A stretch of 64,000 nt of DNA from Streptomyces actuosus (lineage in GTDB: Bacteria > Actinomycetota > Actinomycetes > Streptomycetales > Streptomycetaceae): the NCBI RefSeq assembly GCF_016921115.1, contig NZ_JAFFZS010000028.1, forward strand, positions 45,530 through 109,529, read 5' to 3'. Position numbers and translations under genes: made by a program. The number at the start of each line of letters is the position of its first letter. Position 1 is the stretch's first letter. Shown here piece after piece: positions 51,348 through 61,540 of this stretch. The notes under the pieces are model-generated. The model had not been told where the DNA came from, searched no databases, and worked only from the letters and a program-made list of their open reading frames with translations.

Positions 51348-52764
51348 GCGCGAGGTACATCGCGTCGGTGCCGTGCAGGTGCGGCCACAGCTGCACGTCG
51401 GGTCCGTCGCCGAGGTCGGGCACGCCGGGCAGCAGCGGGCGGGCGTCGACGAGGTCGGCGTCCGGCGTCTGCTTGAGGACGTCGGCGACGACCGCCCGGG
51501 TCTCGGCCAGGTGGGGCGAGCAGGTGGCGTAGCCGACGACGCCGCCGACGCGCACGGACTGCAGCGCCATGCGCAGCAGTCCGCGCTGGAGGGGCGCGAA
51601 GCCGTCCAGGTCCTCGGGGCGGCGCCGCCACCGTGCCTCGGGGCGCCGGCGCAGGGCGCCCAGACCGGTGCAGGGCACGTCCACCAGCACCCGGTCGAAG
51701 GTGCCGGGACGCCATGCCGGCCGTGTGCCGTCGGCGGTGACGACCTGGTACGGCCCCGGGTTCCCGGCCAGCGCCTTGGCGACCAGCCCGGCCCGGTGCG
51801 GCTGCTTCTCGGAGGCCAGCAGCATCGCACCCCGCTCGGCGGCGAGCGCCCCGAGCAGCGCCGCCTTGCCGCCCGGCCCGGCGCAGCCGTCGAGCCACAG
51901 CCGGTCGCCGCCTTCGACCGGGGCGGCCGCCAGGGCGAGCGCGACGAGCTGGCTGCCCTCGTCCTGCACACCGGCGCGCCCCTCGCGGACCGCCTCGACG
52001 GCACCGGGCTCCCCGCCCTCGGCGAGCCGCACCGCATACGGCGACCAGCGCCCCGGCTCGGCGGCCTGCTCGGCCAGCAGTTCCTCGGTGGTGGCACGGC
52101 CGGGCCGGGCCACCAGGGTCACCTCGGGCCGCTCGTTGTCGGCGGCCAGCAGCCGCTCGATGCCCTCGCGTCCACCGCCCAGGGAGTCCCACAGGGCGGA
52201 GACGACCCAGCGCGGGTGCGAGTGCACGACCGCCAGATGGTCCTCGGGGTCCTCGTCGTAGGGCGGGGCGACCCGCGCGATCCATCCGTCGAGGTCGTCC
52301 TGCGCGACCTTGCGGAGCACGGCGTTGACGAACTTGGCGCGTCCGTCGCCCAGCACCACGCGGGCCAGCTCGACGGTGGCGGACACGGCGGCGTGGGTCG
52401 GGATCCGCGTCCCGAGCAGCTGGTGCGCACCGAGGCTGAGCACGTCGAGCACCGGCGGATCGACCTCGCGCAGCGGCCGGTCGACGCAGGCGGACAGCAC
52501 GGCGTCGTACGTCCCCTGCCACCGCAGCGTGCCGTACACCAGCTCGGTCGCCAGTGCCGCGTCCCGGCCGTCGAACCGCTCGGGGCCCTCCTTCTCGCGT
52601 GCCTTGCGCAGCAGCGGCGGCAGCACGAGGTTGGCGTACGCGTCCCGCTCGTCCACGGCGCGCAGCGCCTCGAAGGCGAGAACGCGGACGGGGTCCTTCT
52701 CGGGTCGGCGGTAGGGCTTGCCGGGCCGGCGGGGCCGGCGTGAGGTGCCGGGGGTGTCACTCAC
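51328..52764 (-). CDS. rsmB: 16S rRNA m5C967 methyltransferase
   Basis: 478 residues from GTG at 52764. N-terminal NusB-like RNA-binding domain (about 25-165), then a SAM-dependent methyltransferase (about 250-475) with DGCAGPGGKAALLG (SAM loop), VDVPCTGLG and GYATCSPHL carrying the two catalytic cysteines. Methylates cytosine 967 of 16S rRNA. Downstream of fmt on the same strand, as in many bacteria, but separated by an unusually long 515-base gap. Confidence 0.95.
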   Translation of the reverse strand: MSDTPGTSRRPRRPGKPYRRPEKDPVRVLAFEALRAVDERDAYANLVLPPLLRKAREKEGPERFDGRDAALATELVYGTLRWQGTYDAVLSACVDRPLREVDPPVLDVLSLGAHQLLGTRIPTHAAVSATVELARVVLGDGRAKFVNAVLRKVAQDDLDGWIARVAPPYDEDPEDHLAVVHSHPRWVVSALWDSLGGGREGIERLLAADNERPEVTLVARPGRATTEELLAEQAAEPGRWSPYAVRLAEGGEPGAVEAVREGRAGVQDEGSQLVALALAAAPVEGGDRLWLDGCAGPGGKAALLGALAAERGAMLLASEKQPHRAGLVAKALAGNPGPYQVVTADGTRPAWRPGTFDRVLVDVPCTGLGALRRRPEARWRRRPEDLDGFAPLQRGLLRMALQSVRVGGVVGYATCSPHLAETRAVVADVLKQTPDADLVDARPLLPGVPDLGDGPDVQLWPHLHGTDAMYLALIRRTG

Positions 52765-53279
52765 GAAAAAGGTGCTCCGGAGGTGAGGATGGGATCTGCC
52801 CCAAGCCTACGTCCGGGCGTCCCGGCGGCCACGACCGCCCGACCCGGCGAAGCTGCGGGGGCCGGGGGGACGGCGGTGGAGCGGGTCCGGCCCCCGCCCA
52901 TCGGCCGCAGCGGGGAAGGTCCCGCCCCACCCGCTCCCTGCCTCTCCTCGCGGCGGGCCGCCGGTTCTGCGGGTGGGGGGCCTCCGTCGGCCGTCCCGGG
53001 GCGCCGGGGGCCGGTGCCGGTACCCCCGACATCCGGAGGGCCCGTGCGGTCCAGCGTCACACCGGCCACCGCGCAGGCGCGCCCCGGCGGACACCGGTGG
53101 GGCCGGCGGCACGGGGTCCGGCGCCTCCCGCTCCGCCGGACGGCAGACCTCCCGCCCGCGCCACCCGGCGCCACCATCGGACCCCTGCGACGCCGAGTCC
53201 CCTCGGCGGAGGAGCGCCGGAAGCGCCGGTCCAGAGGTCACCGGCCACCGGCCACCGGCCACCGGCCACGGACTACGTG
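52765..53279. other. Gap between fmt and rsmB
   Basis: 515 bases of extremely GC-rich sequence with a 7-bp tandem repeat at its right end. No credible gene; the usual close fmt-rsmB linkage is broken here. Confidence 0.5.
53239..53271. repeat. CACCGGC tandem repeat
   Basis: Four perfect copies of CACCGGC (53239-53266) plus a partial fifth, nine bases after the fmt stop. Slippage-prone; length may vary between strains. Confidence 0.85.
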
Positions 53280-54212
53280 CTACGCGCCGAGCGTCTCCCC
53301 CGCGCCGATGCGGACGCCCCGTGCCCAGTCGGCCGCCTTCATCGGCTTCTTGCCCTGGGCCTGCACCCACACCAGTTCGACGGCGTGCGAGCCGGTGCCG
53401 ACGAGGACGCTGTTCTTGCCGGCCTCCAGGACGCCCGGGGCGAGGTCGGTGCGCTCGGGTCGCAGCGCCACCTGGACGAGCTTGAGCCGCTCGCCGCGGA
53501 ACGTCGTCCAGGCGCCGGGCGCGGGTGTGCAGCCGCGCACCACGCGGTCGACGCGCAGTGCCGGGGCGGCCCAGTCGATCCGGGCGTCCTCGACGGTGAT
53601 CTTCGGGGCGAGGGTGATGCCGTCGGCGGGCTGTGGCACGGCCTTCAGGGTGCCGTCCTCGATCCCGTCCATGGTCGCGGCGAGCAGCCCGCTCCCGGCG
53701 AACGCGAGCCGCGTCAGCAGGTCCCCGCTGGTGTCGGTGGGCCGGATCCGCTCGGTCACCGTGCCGTACACGGGTCCGGAGTCGAGGCCCTCCTCGATCA
53801 GGAAGGTGGAGGCTCCGGTGAACTCGTCGCCCGCCATCAGGGCATGCTGCGCGGGCGCGGCACCGCGCCAGGCGGGCAGCAGCGAGAAGTGCAGATTGAC
53901 CCAGCCGTGGGCGGGGATGTCGAGGGCGACACGGGGCAGCAGGGCGCCGTAGGCGACGACCGGACAGCAGTCGGGCGCGATCTGCCGCAGCCGCTCCAGG
54001 AACTCGGGATCGCGCGGCCTGGCCGGCTTGAGCACCTCGATCCCGGCCTCCGCAGCCCGCTCCGCCACGGGTGAGGCGACCAGCCTGCGCCCTCGCCCGG
54101 CCGGCGCGTCGGGCCGCGTCACGACGGCGGCCACCTCGTGCCGCCCGGAGGCGAGCAGAGCGTCCAGAGCGGGAACGGCGACCTCGGGGGTACCGGCGAA
54201 GACGAGCTTCAT
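53280..54212 (-). CDS. fmt: Methionyl-tRNA formyltransferase
   Basis: 310 residues. MKLVFAGTPEVAVPAL start, folate-binding HFSLLPAWRGAAPAQHALMAGD with catalytic Asn/His, and TGASTFLIEEGLDSGPV are the Fmt signatures; a C-terminal OB-like tRNA-binding domain follows (about 205-305). Formylates initiator Met-tRNA. A 20-bp perfect palindrome lies about 90 bases upstream. Confidence 0.97.
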   Translation of the reverse strand: MKLVFAGTPEVAVPALDALLASGRHEVAAVVTRPDAPAGRGRRLVASPVAERAAEAGIEVLKPARPRDPEFLERLRQIAPDCCPVVAYGALLPRVALDIPAHGWVNLHFSLLPAWRGAAPAQHALMAGDEFTGASTFLIEEGLDSGPVYGTVTERIRPTDTSGDLLTRLAFAGSGLLAATMDGIEDGTLKAVPQPADGITLAPKITVEDARIDWAAPALRVDRVVRGCTPAPGAWTTFRGERLKLVQVALRPERTDLAPGVLEAGKNSVLVGTGSHAVELVWVQAQGKKPMKAADWARGVRIGAGETLGA

Positions 54213-54304
54213 GAGGGGGCACGGACCTCTCGGCGGGGATGTCGAACGGGCAGCGCACCAGTCTATGGCCACCGCCCGGGAGCCGCCGCGGGCAGGCCCG
54301 CGGG

Positions 54305-54344
54305 GCACGGGGGCGCGTGGGCATATGCCCACGCGCCCCCGTGC
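54305..54344. repeat. Perfect 40-base palindrome without spacer
   Basis: 54305-54324 is the exact reverse complement of 54325-54344, centred on CATATG. It lies between the divergent starts of fmt (54212) and the hypothetical gene (54423). It may be an operator, a transcription-blocking hairpin in a leader, or a small mobile palindrome. Confidence 0.9.
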
Positions 54345-54422
54345 GTGACCCGCGGAGCGGATCCGCGTTGGTCAAGAAAGAGTTGACCCCTTCTCTTCAA
54401 CGCCGGTTCGAGAGGCTTGTTC

Positions 54423-54965
54423 ATGGCCGACCATGCATCCCACGACGCCCAGGCGCGGGCGAGCCTGCACTTGCTCGTGCGGGACATCGAGCGGGTCCGC
54501 CGGCAGGTGGACGCCCTGCGCACGCTCACCGCGCAGTTGGGCAACGTCTACCGCCCGCGCCGCTCCGGCCCCGCCACGGGCTTCGTCGTCTACGGACGTG
54601 CCCCCGCCCCGACCGTCCGTCTCGCCCAGGAGCTGCGGGACAGTGTCGAGACCCTGGTGACCGCCGCGGTCGACTTCGACCGCTCGCTCGGCTTCTCGTG
54701 GGACGCGGTGGGCTCCGCACTCGGCGTCACCAAGCAGGCCGTCCACCGTCGTTACGGCTCCCGGCGCGCCGCCGCCCAGGCCGCCGCGGACTCCGAGCGG
54801 TCGACCGAGCCCTCCGGCACGCGCACGGTCAACGTGGGCGCCGGCCTGCCCCCGGTCCCCACGGTCCCGGCCGCCCGTTCGATGCCGACCCAGCCGACCG
54901 CGGGCAGCCCTGCGCTGCGCGACGAGGTCCGTCCCACGGCGTTCCCCGGTCCCCGCAACGGCTGA
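54423..54965 (+). CDS. Hypothetical protein with HTH-like segment
   Basis: 180 residues; GAGAGG lies upstream of the ATG. An N-terminal helix (HLLVRDIERVRRQVDALRTLTAQL) may form a coiled coil. A central segment (about 83-115, FSWDAVGSALGVTKQAVHRRYGSRRAA) looks like a helix-turn-helix of the kind found in Streptomyces DNA-binding proteins. A Pro/Thr-rich tail follows. I know of no assigned function; possibly a small DNA-binding protein. It ends in a convergent terminator with priA. Confidence 0.8.
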   Translation: MADHASHDAQARASLHLLVRDIERVRRQVDALRTLTAQLGNVYRPRRSGPATGFVVYGRAPAPTVRLAQELRDSVETLVTAAVDFDRSLGFSWDAVGSALGVTKQAVHRRYGSRRAAAQAAADSERSTEPSGTRTVNVGAGLPPVPTVPAARSMPTQPTAGSPALRDEVRPTAFPGPRNG

Positions 54966-54979
54966 CGCCCCCTCACCCT

Positions 54980-55008
54980 GCCCTCCCGGCACCGCCCTCC
55001 GGGAGGGC
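54980..55008. terminator. Convergent terminator before priA 3' end
   Basis: Perfect 10-bp stem (54980-54989 with 54999-55008), 9-base loop, 14 bases after the upstream gene and 31 from the priA stop. Confidence 0.85.
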
Positions 55009-55039
55009 GGTCGCATGCCGCGGCGGCGCTGCCGCAGGG

Positions 55040-57202
55040 TCAGCCGATGTCCGGCGGATCGATCCGCACCCGCACCGCCTCCCCGCCCCCACCGCGGGCC
55101 ATGCGGGCGGCCTGGGCGGTCTTCAGCGCGGCGGCCAGAGCGGCCCCGCGGCCCGGCGGGACACGCACCAGCATCCGCTCCCACTGCTCCCCCGGCGGCG
55201 GCGACCCGGCCCGCCGGGCCCGGCCGGGTGCCGACACGGGCAACGCGACGGGCCCCAGCACCTCCGCCTCCGACGGCAGTTCGACGGAGCGCAGGAACTC
55301 CGCGGGCGCCCCCAGCGGCCCGGACACGGCCGCCATCCGGGACACGGGTGGGAAACCCAGCTCGGCCCGCTCGGACAGCTCGCGGACCGCGTGCCCGACG
55401 GGGTCCCACCGCACGAGTGCCTGGACGGGTCGTGCCGTCGCCTCGGCGACGACCGCCACGGCGCCGCCCGCCGACTGGGGCCGCACCAGCGCGGCGGCGG
55501 CGATCCAACGGCGCAGCGCGTCCTCACCGGCCCTCAGGTCGGCCCGCCCCAGCATGGCCCAGCCGTCCAGCAGCAGCGCCGCCGCGTAGCCGCCCTCGGC
55601 GACCGGCTCGGCGCCGGGGGTGCTCACCACCAGCGCGGGCGTTCCCGGCACGGTGTCGAGGACGTGCTCCCGCCCGGAGGTGCGCACCGGGACGGCGGGG
55701 AAGGCACGCCCCAGTTCCTCGGCGGTGCGCCGCGCCCCGACGACCTGGGCGCGCAGCCGGAACGACCCGCACTCCGGGCAGTGCCAGGAGCTCTCCTCGC
55801 GCCCGCACCAGCCGCACCACAGCGCCCCGCCGTCCCGCGCCTCCAGCGGGCCCGAGCAGTGGCGGCAGCGCGCCGGGGCACGGCACTGGGCGCAGGCCAT
55901 GCGCGGGACGTAGCCGCGGCGGGGCACCTGGACCAGCACCGGGCCGTGCCGCAGCCCCTCCCGGGCCACCTGCCAGGCGAGGGTGGGCAGGCGTGCGGCG
56001 CGGGCCGCCTCGTCGCGGGCAAGGTCACCGTCCCCCACGGTCCGGACCAGCGGGGCCGCGGCGCGCACCTGCTCCCGCACGGCGGCGATCGGGCGCGCCC
56101 AGCCGCTCTGCACCAGTTGCGCGGCCTCCACGGTGCAGGCCACGCCACCCAGCAGGAAGCCGCACCGGTCCTGGGCCGCACGCAGCAGCAGCACCTCACG
56201 GGCATGGGGCTGCGGGGCGTGCGGTTCGCTGTGGCTGTCGTCGCCGTCGTCCCAGAGGACGACGAGCCCGAGGTCCCGCACCGGCGCGAACATGGCGGCC
56301 CGGGTTCCGACCACCGCCCGCACGGATCCGCGCCGTACGGCCAGCCACTCCCGGTACCGCTTCTCCGGTCCGGCGTCGGCGGTGAGGAGGGCGTGCCGTC
56401 CCTGGCCGAGCAGCGCGGTCAGGGCGGTGTCGACGCGGGCGGCGGCCCGCCCGTCGGGAACGACGACGAGCGCCCCCCGGCCCGAGGCGAGCGTGGCGGC
56501 GACGGCGCGCGCGATCTCCTCGCTCCACTGCGGCCCCGGCAGCGCGTTCCACACGGCACGCGGCGCCGCCCCCGACGCGAGCGCTTCCAGGAACGCGGTC
56601 CCCCGCTCGTAGCGCGCCCAGGAGCCGGGCTCCGGGAGCGGCGGCGCGGGCAGCGGCGCGGGCGAGGTCTGCTGTTCGGCGCGGGCACTGCGGGGCGGCA
56701 CGGCGAGCTGGAGCACGTCGGCGAGGCTGCCGGCGTACCGGTCGGCGACGGAACGGGCCAGGGCCAGCAGTTCCGGACCGAGGACCGGTTCGGGAGAGAC
56801 GACCTGGGCGAGCGCGGCGAGCGGACCGGAGTAGTCGGACTCGGCGAGCCGCTCGACGAGGAATCCGCCGATGAGACCGCCGCCCTCGCGGCGCCCCTCG
56901 CGCACCCGGTGGCGTCCGGCGCCGAAGCGGACCCGGACCCGGACTCCGGGCTGGGCGTCTGCGTCCAGCTCGGCGGGGACGGCGTAGTCGAAACAGCGGT
57001 CGAGGTGCAGCACGCCCTTGTCGACGAGCACCCGCGCGACGGGCAGCTCGGGGGCGAGCTCGGCCCCGCGCCAGGTGCGCGGCTTGGCCCGTGGCGCCTT
57101 GGCCTTGCGCACGCTCTCCCGGATGAACGCGAGCTGCTCCGGCTGCGCTCCCTCGCCGCCGCCGTTGCCGGTCCCGTTCTCGCTGCCCACGCCTGCATTC
57201 AT
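55040..57202 (-). CDS. priA: Primosomal protein N' (PriA), degenerate helicase
   Basis: 720 residues from ATG at 57202; GTG at 57190 is an alternative. N-terminal 3'-DNA-binding region (DKGVLHLDRCFDYAVP, GVRVRVRFGAGRHRVREG) and the zinc cysteines (CAQCRAPARCRHCS, CGWCGREE, CPECGS) are intact. The helicase core is not: where GVTGSGKTEVY should be there is GAAPRAVWNALPGPQW, and the DEEH box reads LWDDGDDSH. ATP hydrolysis is therefore unlikely. It probably serves replication restart as a structural factor. Downstream of metK. Confidence 0.93.
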   Translation of the reverse strand: MNAGVGSENGTGNGGGEGAQPEQLAFIRESVRKAKAPRAKPRTWRGAELAPELPVARVLVDKGVLHLDRCFDYAVPAELDADAQPGVRVRVRFGAGRHRVREGRREGGGLIGGFLVERLAESDYSGPLAALAQVVSPEPVLGPELLALARSVADRYAGSLADVLQLAVPPRSARAEQQTSPAPLPAPPLPEPGSWARYERGTAFLEALASGAAPRAVWNALPGPQWSEEIARAVAATLASGRGALVVVPDGRAAARVDTALTALLGQGRHALLTADAGPEKRYREWLAVRRGSVRAVVGTRAAMFAPVRDLGLVVLWDDGDDSHSEPHAPQPHAREVLLLRAAQDRCGFLLGGVACTVEAAQLVQSGWARPIAAVREQVRAAAPLVRTVGDGDLARDEAARAARLPTLAWQVAREGLRHGPVLVQVPRRGYVPRMACAQCRAPARCRHCSGPLEARDGGALWCGWCGREESSWHCPECGSFRLRAQVVGARRTAEELGRAFPAVPVRTSGREHVLDTVPGTPALVVSTPGAEPVAEGGYAAALLLDGWAMLGRADLRAGEDALRRWIAAAALVRPQSAGGAVAVVAEATARPVQALVRWDPVGHAVRELSERAELGFPPVSRMAAVSGPLGAPAEFLRSVELPSEAEVLGPVALPVSAPGRARRAGSPPPGEQWERMLVRVPPGRGAALAAALKTAQAARMARGGGGEAVRVRIDPPDIG

Positions 57203-57416
57203 ACCAAACACCGCCGACAGCGCCGTGCTGCCGCGGGACCGGCGGGGGGCTCCCGCGTTCTGTCCGGCGGCGGCGCACGTTCCGGATCCACCGCGCGGCC
57301 CGGGGCCCGCTCCGCCGAAGGACCCGCGGCCTTCGCACCGGAAGGCCGCGACGAGCCTGCGGCCGCGCGGGCGACGGGGGCCACCGGTCCACGGCGTGCC
57401 CAGCCCGTGGCGTGCG

Positions 57417-57453
57417 CCGAGACCCGGCACCCCGAAAGGGGACCGGGCCTCGG
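57417..57453 (-). terminator. Terminator of metK
   Basis: 57417-57427 pairs with 57443-57453 (one mismatch), with an inner CCCC/GGGG stem around GAAA, 14 bases after the stop. Confidence 0.8.
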
Positions 57454-57467
57454 GAAGAGCGGGGTTC

Positions 57468-58691
<1,224 letters not shown>

Positions 58692-58913
58692 AACGCTCCC
58701 TGGGGTTGCAGCGGCTGCTGGCTGATCATTGGCGGACGGACGGGGGCTGCACCCGGCGTCGTCCGAGAACAGTTTATCGGTCGCGGCAGACCACCGGCCC
58801 CCCTGTCTCGCCTCTCGGGAGCGCTGTGACCTGCGGCACGGGCATTCTGCCCAATGCCGAGCGGCCTTGAACAGAGCCGCCACGCGCCAATATGGGGGAC
58901 GCGAGCGTTTCTT

Positions 58914-58936
58914 GAGCCGAATGAGGCATTCAGCTC
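58914..58936 (-). terminator. Hairpin overlapping the coaBC stop codon
   Basis: GAGC-GAATG pairs with CATTC-GCTC across an AGG loop, with one mismatched pair. The stem includes the TGA of coaBC (58932-58930). Confidence 0.5.
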
Positions 58937-60132
58937 AGCCGCTCGGCCACGAGATCCCAGACCGTGTCGGCCAGAGCCTCCTTGGGACCGTGCGGAACGG
59001 GGGTCTCACTGCCGTCGGCGCCGAGCACGACGGCCTCGTTCTCCTCGGAGCCGAAGGTCTTGCGCTCGCCCACCTCGTTCACCACGAGCAGGTCGCATCC
59101 CTTGCGGGCCAGCTTGGTGCGGCCGTTGGACAGGACGTCGTCGGTCTCGGCGGCGAAGCCGACGATCACCTGTCCCGCGCGGGCCCGGTCGGCGGAGATC
59201 TCCGCGAGAATGTCCGGATTCCGTACGAGGACCAGGGGCTCCGGTTCCTGGCCGTCCTTCTTCTTGATCTTTCCGGCGGCGTACGCCGCGGGGCGGAAGT
59301 CGGCGACCGCAGCGGCCATGACCACGGCGTCGGCGTCCGCGGCGGCCTTGAGCACGGCCTCGCGCATCTGCACGGCCGTCCCGACCGGGACGACGTCGAC
59401 CCCGGCCGGGTCCGGCAGGCCCGTGTCGGCGGCGACCAGGGTGACACGGGCGCCGCGCGCGGCTGCCGTGCGGGCGAGGGCGTAGCCCTGCTTGCCGGAG
59501 GAGCGGTTGCCGAGGAAGCGGACCGGGTCGAGGGGCTCGCGGGTGCCCCCGGCGCTGACGACGACGTGCCGGCCGGCGAGGTCGGGCTCGTGTACACCGC
59601 GGGCCAGGACGCGTCGGCAGGCCTCGAAGATCGCGGCGGGGTCGGGCAGGCGGCCCTTTCCGGTGTCGACGCCGGTGAGGCGGCCGACGGCCGGCTCGAT
59701 CACGACGACGCCGCGGCGGCGCAGCGTCGCCACGTTCTCCCGGGTGGCCGGGTGCTCCCACATCTCGGTGTGCATGGCGGGGGCCAGGACCACGGGGCAG
59801 CGGGCGGTGAGCAGGGTGTTGGTGAGAAGGTCGTCGGCGAGGCCGTGGGCCGCCTTGGCCAGCATGTCCGCGGTGGTCGGGGCGACCACCACGAGGTCGG
59901 CCCGCTGGCCGATGCGGACGTGCGGGACCTCGTGGACGTCGTCCCACACCTGGGTGGAGACGGGGTTGCCGGACAGGGCCGACCACGTGGCGGCGCCGAC
60001 GAAATGCAGCGCGGAGGCGGTGGGGACGACCGTCACGTCGTGGCCCGACTCGGTGAACCGGCGCAGCAGCTCGCACGCCTTGTAGGCGGCGATGCCGCCG
60101 CTGACCCCCAGAACGACCTTCGGCTTGTCCAC
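58930..60132 (-). CDS. coaBC: Phosphopantothenoylcysteine synthetase/decarboxylase
   Basis: 400 residues from GTG at 60132 with GGGAGAG upstream. N-terminal flavoprotein CoaC domain (GVSGGIAAYKACELL, APAMHTEMWEHPA with the catalytic His region) and C-terminal CoaB domain (VVSAGGTREPLDPVRFLGNRSSGKQG, AAAVADFRP, KIKKKDG). It performs two steps of coenzyme A synthesis. It follows rpoZ, separated by a 15-bp hairpin. Confidence 0.97.
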   Translation of the reverse strand: MDKPKVVLGVSGGIAAYKACELLRRFTESGHDVTVVPTASALHFVGAATWSALSGNPVSTQVWDDVHEVPHVRIGQRADLVVVAPTTADMLAKAAHGLADDLLTNTLLTARCPVVLAPAMHTEMWEHPATRENVATLRRRGVVVIEPAVGRLTGVDTGKGRLPDPAAIFEACRRVLARGVHEPDLAGRHVVVSAGGTREPLDPVRFLGNRSSGKQGYALARTAAARGARVTLVAADTGLPDPAGVDVVPVGTAVQMREAVLKAAADADAVVMAAAVADFRPAAYAAGKIKKKDGQEPEPLVLVRNPDILAEISADRARAGQVIVGFAAETDDVLSNGRTKLARKGCDLLVVNEVGERKTFGSEENEAVVLGADGSETPVPHGPKEALADTVWDLVAERLS

Positions 60133-60174
60133 CGTCTCTCCCGGACCTCGGAAACCGTCTGTACCCATGACACA

Positions 60175-60209
60175 CCACAGGCCCGGCAGTCGTGCTGCCG
60201 GGCCTGTGG
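60175..60209 (-). terminator. Terminator or attenuator between rpoZ and coaBC
   Basis: Perfect 15-bp stem (60175-60189 with 60195-60209) and 5-base loop, 30 bases after rpoZ and 43 before coaBC. It should end most rpoZ transcripts and may limit read-through into coaBC. Confidence 0.85.
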
Positions 60210-60238
60210 AAAAACCCACTGCGATGTGCAGATATGAC

Positions 60239-60511
60239 TTACTGGCCCGGGCCCTCGATGGCCTCGGAGGTCAGCAGCCCCGCGTTGATCTCCCGCAGGG
60301 AGATCGAGAGCGGCTTCTCGTGGACGTGCGTGTCCACGAGCGGACCGACGTACTCGAGGAGGCCCTCGCCGAGCTGCGAGTAGTACGCGTTGATCTGGCG
60401 GGCCCGCTTGGCCGCGTAGATCACGAGGCTGTACTTCGAGTCGGTGGCCTCGAGGAGCTCGTCGATCGGCGGGTTGATGATGCCCTCGGGCGCGGAGATG
60501 GAAGAGGACAC
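60239..60511 (-). CDS. rpoZ: RNA polymerase omega subunit
   Basis: 90 residues from GTG at 60511. INPPIDELLEATDSKYSLVIYAAKRARQIN is the omega signature; the C-terminal half is the actinobacterial extension. It helps assemble the beta' subunit. Lies 50 bases after gmk, as in most bacteria. Confidence 0.97.
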   Translation of the reverse strand: MSSSISAPEGIINPPIDELLEATDSKYSLVIYAAKRARQINAYYSQLGEGLLEYVGPLVDTHVHEKPLSISLREINAGLLTSEAIEGPGQ

Positions 60512-60561
60512 GCTCTACCTTCCGATGGATGGGAAAGAACAGTCGGAGTGACCAGCTCTGA

Positions 60562-61155
60562 TCACACAACGTCCGTCAAGGCTAGCAGCTCGCGCGCCAC
60601 GTCCTCGACGGAGGTGTTGACCAGGGTCTCGTCGAACTCGGGCTCGGCTGCCAGCTCGACCTTCGCCACGTCCAGGCGGCGCCGGATCACCTCGGGGGGC
60701 TCGGTGCCCCGGCCGGTGAGCCTGCGCACCAGCTCCTCCCAGGAGGGCGGAGCCAGGAACACCAGCCGGGCCTCCGGCATGGACTCGCGGACCTGCCGGG
60801 CGCCCTGCAGATCGATCTCCAGCAGGACGGGCTCCCCCGACTCCAGCCGCTCGATCACGGCCGCGCGCGGCGTGCCGTAGCGGTTGCCGGCGAATTCGGC
60901 CCACTCCAGCAGCTCGCCGTTGGCGATCAGCTTGTCCATCTCCTCGTCGGTGACGAAGAAGTAGTGGACTCCGTGCTTCTCACCGGGGCGGGGCTTGCGG
61001 GTCGTCGCCGACACCGAGAGCCACAGCTCGGGGTGTTCCTTGCGCATATGGGCGACGACCGTGCTCTTGCCGACCCCCGAGGGGCCGGAGAGCACGGTCA
61101 GCCGCGGACGTGCGTCCGGGGGCTCGGGGGTCGTCCCCCGGGGTGTTACAGCCAT
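60562..61155 (-). CDS. gmk: Guanylate kinase
   Basis: 197 residues. P-loop SGPSGVGKST, then VSATTRKPRPGEKHGVHYFF, EWAEFAGNRYGTP and LLEIDLQGARQV. Phosphorylates GMP to GDP. Starts 61 bases after the sIHF gene; a conserved actinobacterial pairing. Confidence 0.97.
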   Translation of the reverse strand: MAVTPRGTTPEPPDARPRLTVLSGPSGVGKSTVVAHMRKEHPELWLSVSATTRKPRPGEKHGVHYFFVTDEEMDKLIANGELLEWAEFAGNRYGTPRAAVIERLESGEPVLLEIDLQGARQVRESMPEARLVFLAPPSWEELVRRLTGRGTEPPEVIRRRLDVAKVELAAEPEFDETLVNTSVEDVARELLALTDVV

Positions 61156-61216
61156 GCAGCGATTATTCCAGCAATCCCGGAGTGCCCGGGACTCCCTTCC
61201 CGGCAGGGTCCCGGAC

Positions 61217-61540
61217 TCAGGCGCCGGTGCTGCCGAACTCGCGCTCCAGGGAGGCGATCTGGTTGGAGCCGAGGCCGCGCACGCGACGGCTCTCGGAGAT
61301 GCCGAGTCGCTCCATGATCTGCTTGGCGCGCACCTTGCCCACGCCCGGCAGGGACTCGAGCAGGGCGGAGACCTTCATCTTACCGATGACGTCGTTCTCC
61401 TGACCCTGCTTGATGACCTCGTGCAGGGAGGCGCCGGAGTGCTTGAGTCGATTCTTGACCTCGGCCCGCTCCCGGCGAGCCGCGGCGGCCTTTTCGAGCG
61501 CGGCTGCGCGCTGTTCGGGGGTAAGGGGCGGAAGAGCCAC
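61217..61540 (-). CDS. sihF: Integration host factor sIHF
   Basis: 107 residues from GTG at 61540. ALPPLTPEQRAAALEKAAAARR helix and the H2TH-like LLESLPGVGKVRAKQIMERLGI DNA-binding motif identify the actinobacterial nucleoid protein (mIHF in mycobacteria, sIHF in S. coelicolor). It binds and compacts DNA and influences sporulation and antibiotic production. About 280 bases of its own upstream region, partly AT-rich, separate it from pyrF. Confidence 0.95.
   Translation of the reverse strand: MALPPLTPEQRAAALEKAAAARRERAEVKNRLKHSGASLHEVIKQGQENDVIGKMKVSALLESLPGVGKVRAKQIMERLGISESRRVRGLGSNQIASLEREFGSTGA

Noticed and set aside
58692..58929. SAM riboswitch before metK
   Set aside because: No SAM-I, SAM-II or SAM-IV consensus segments could be recognised in the leader.
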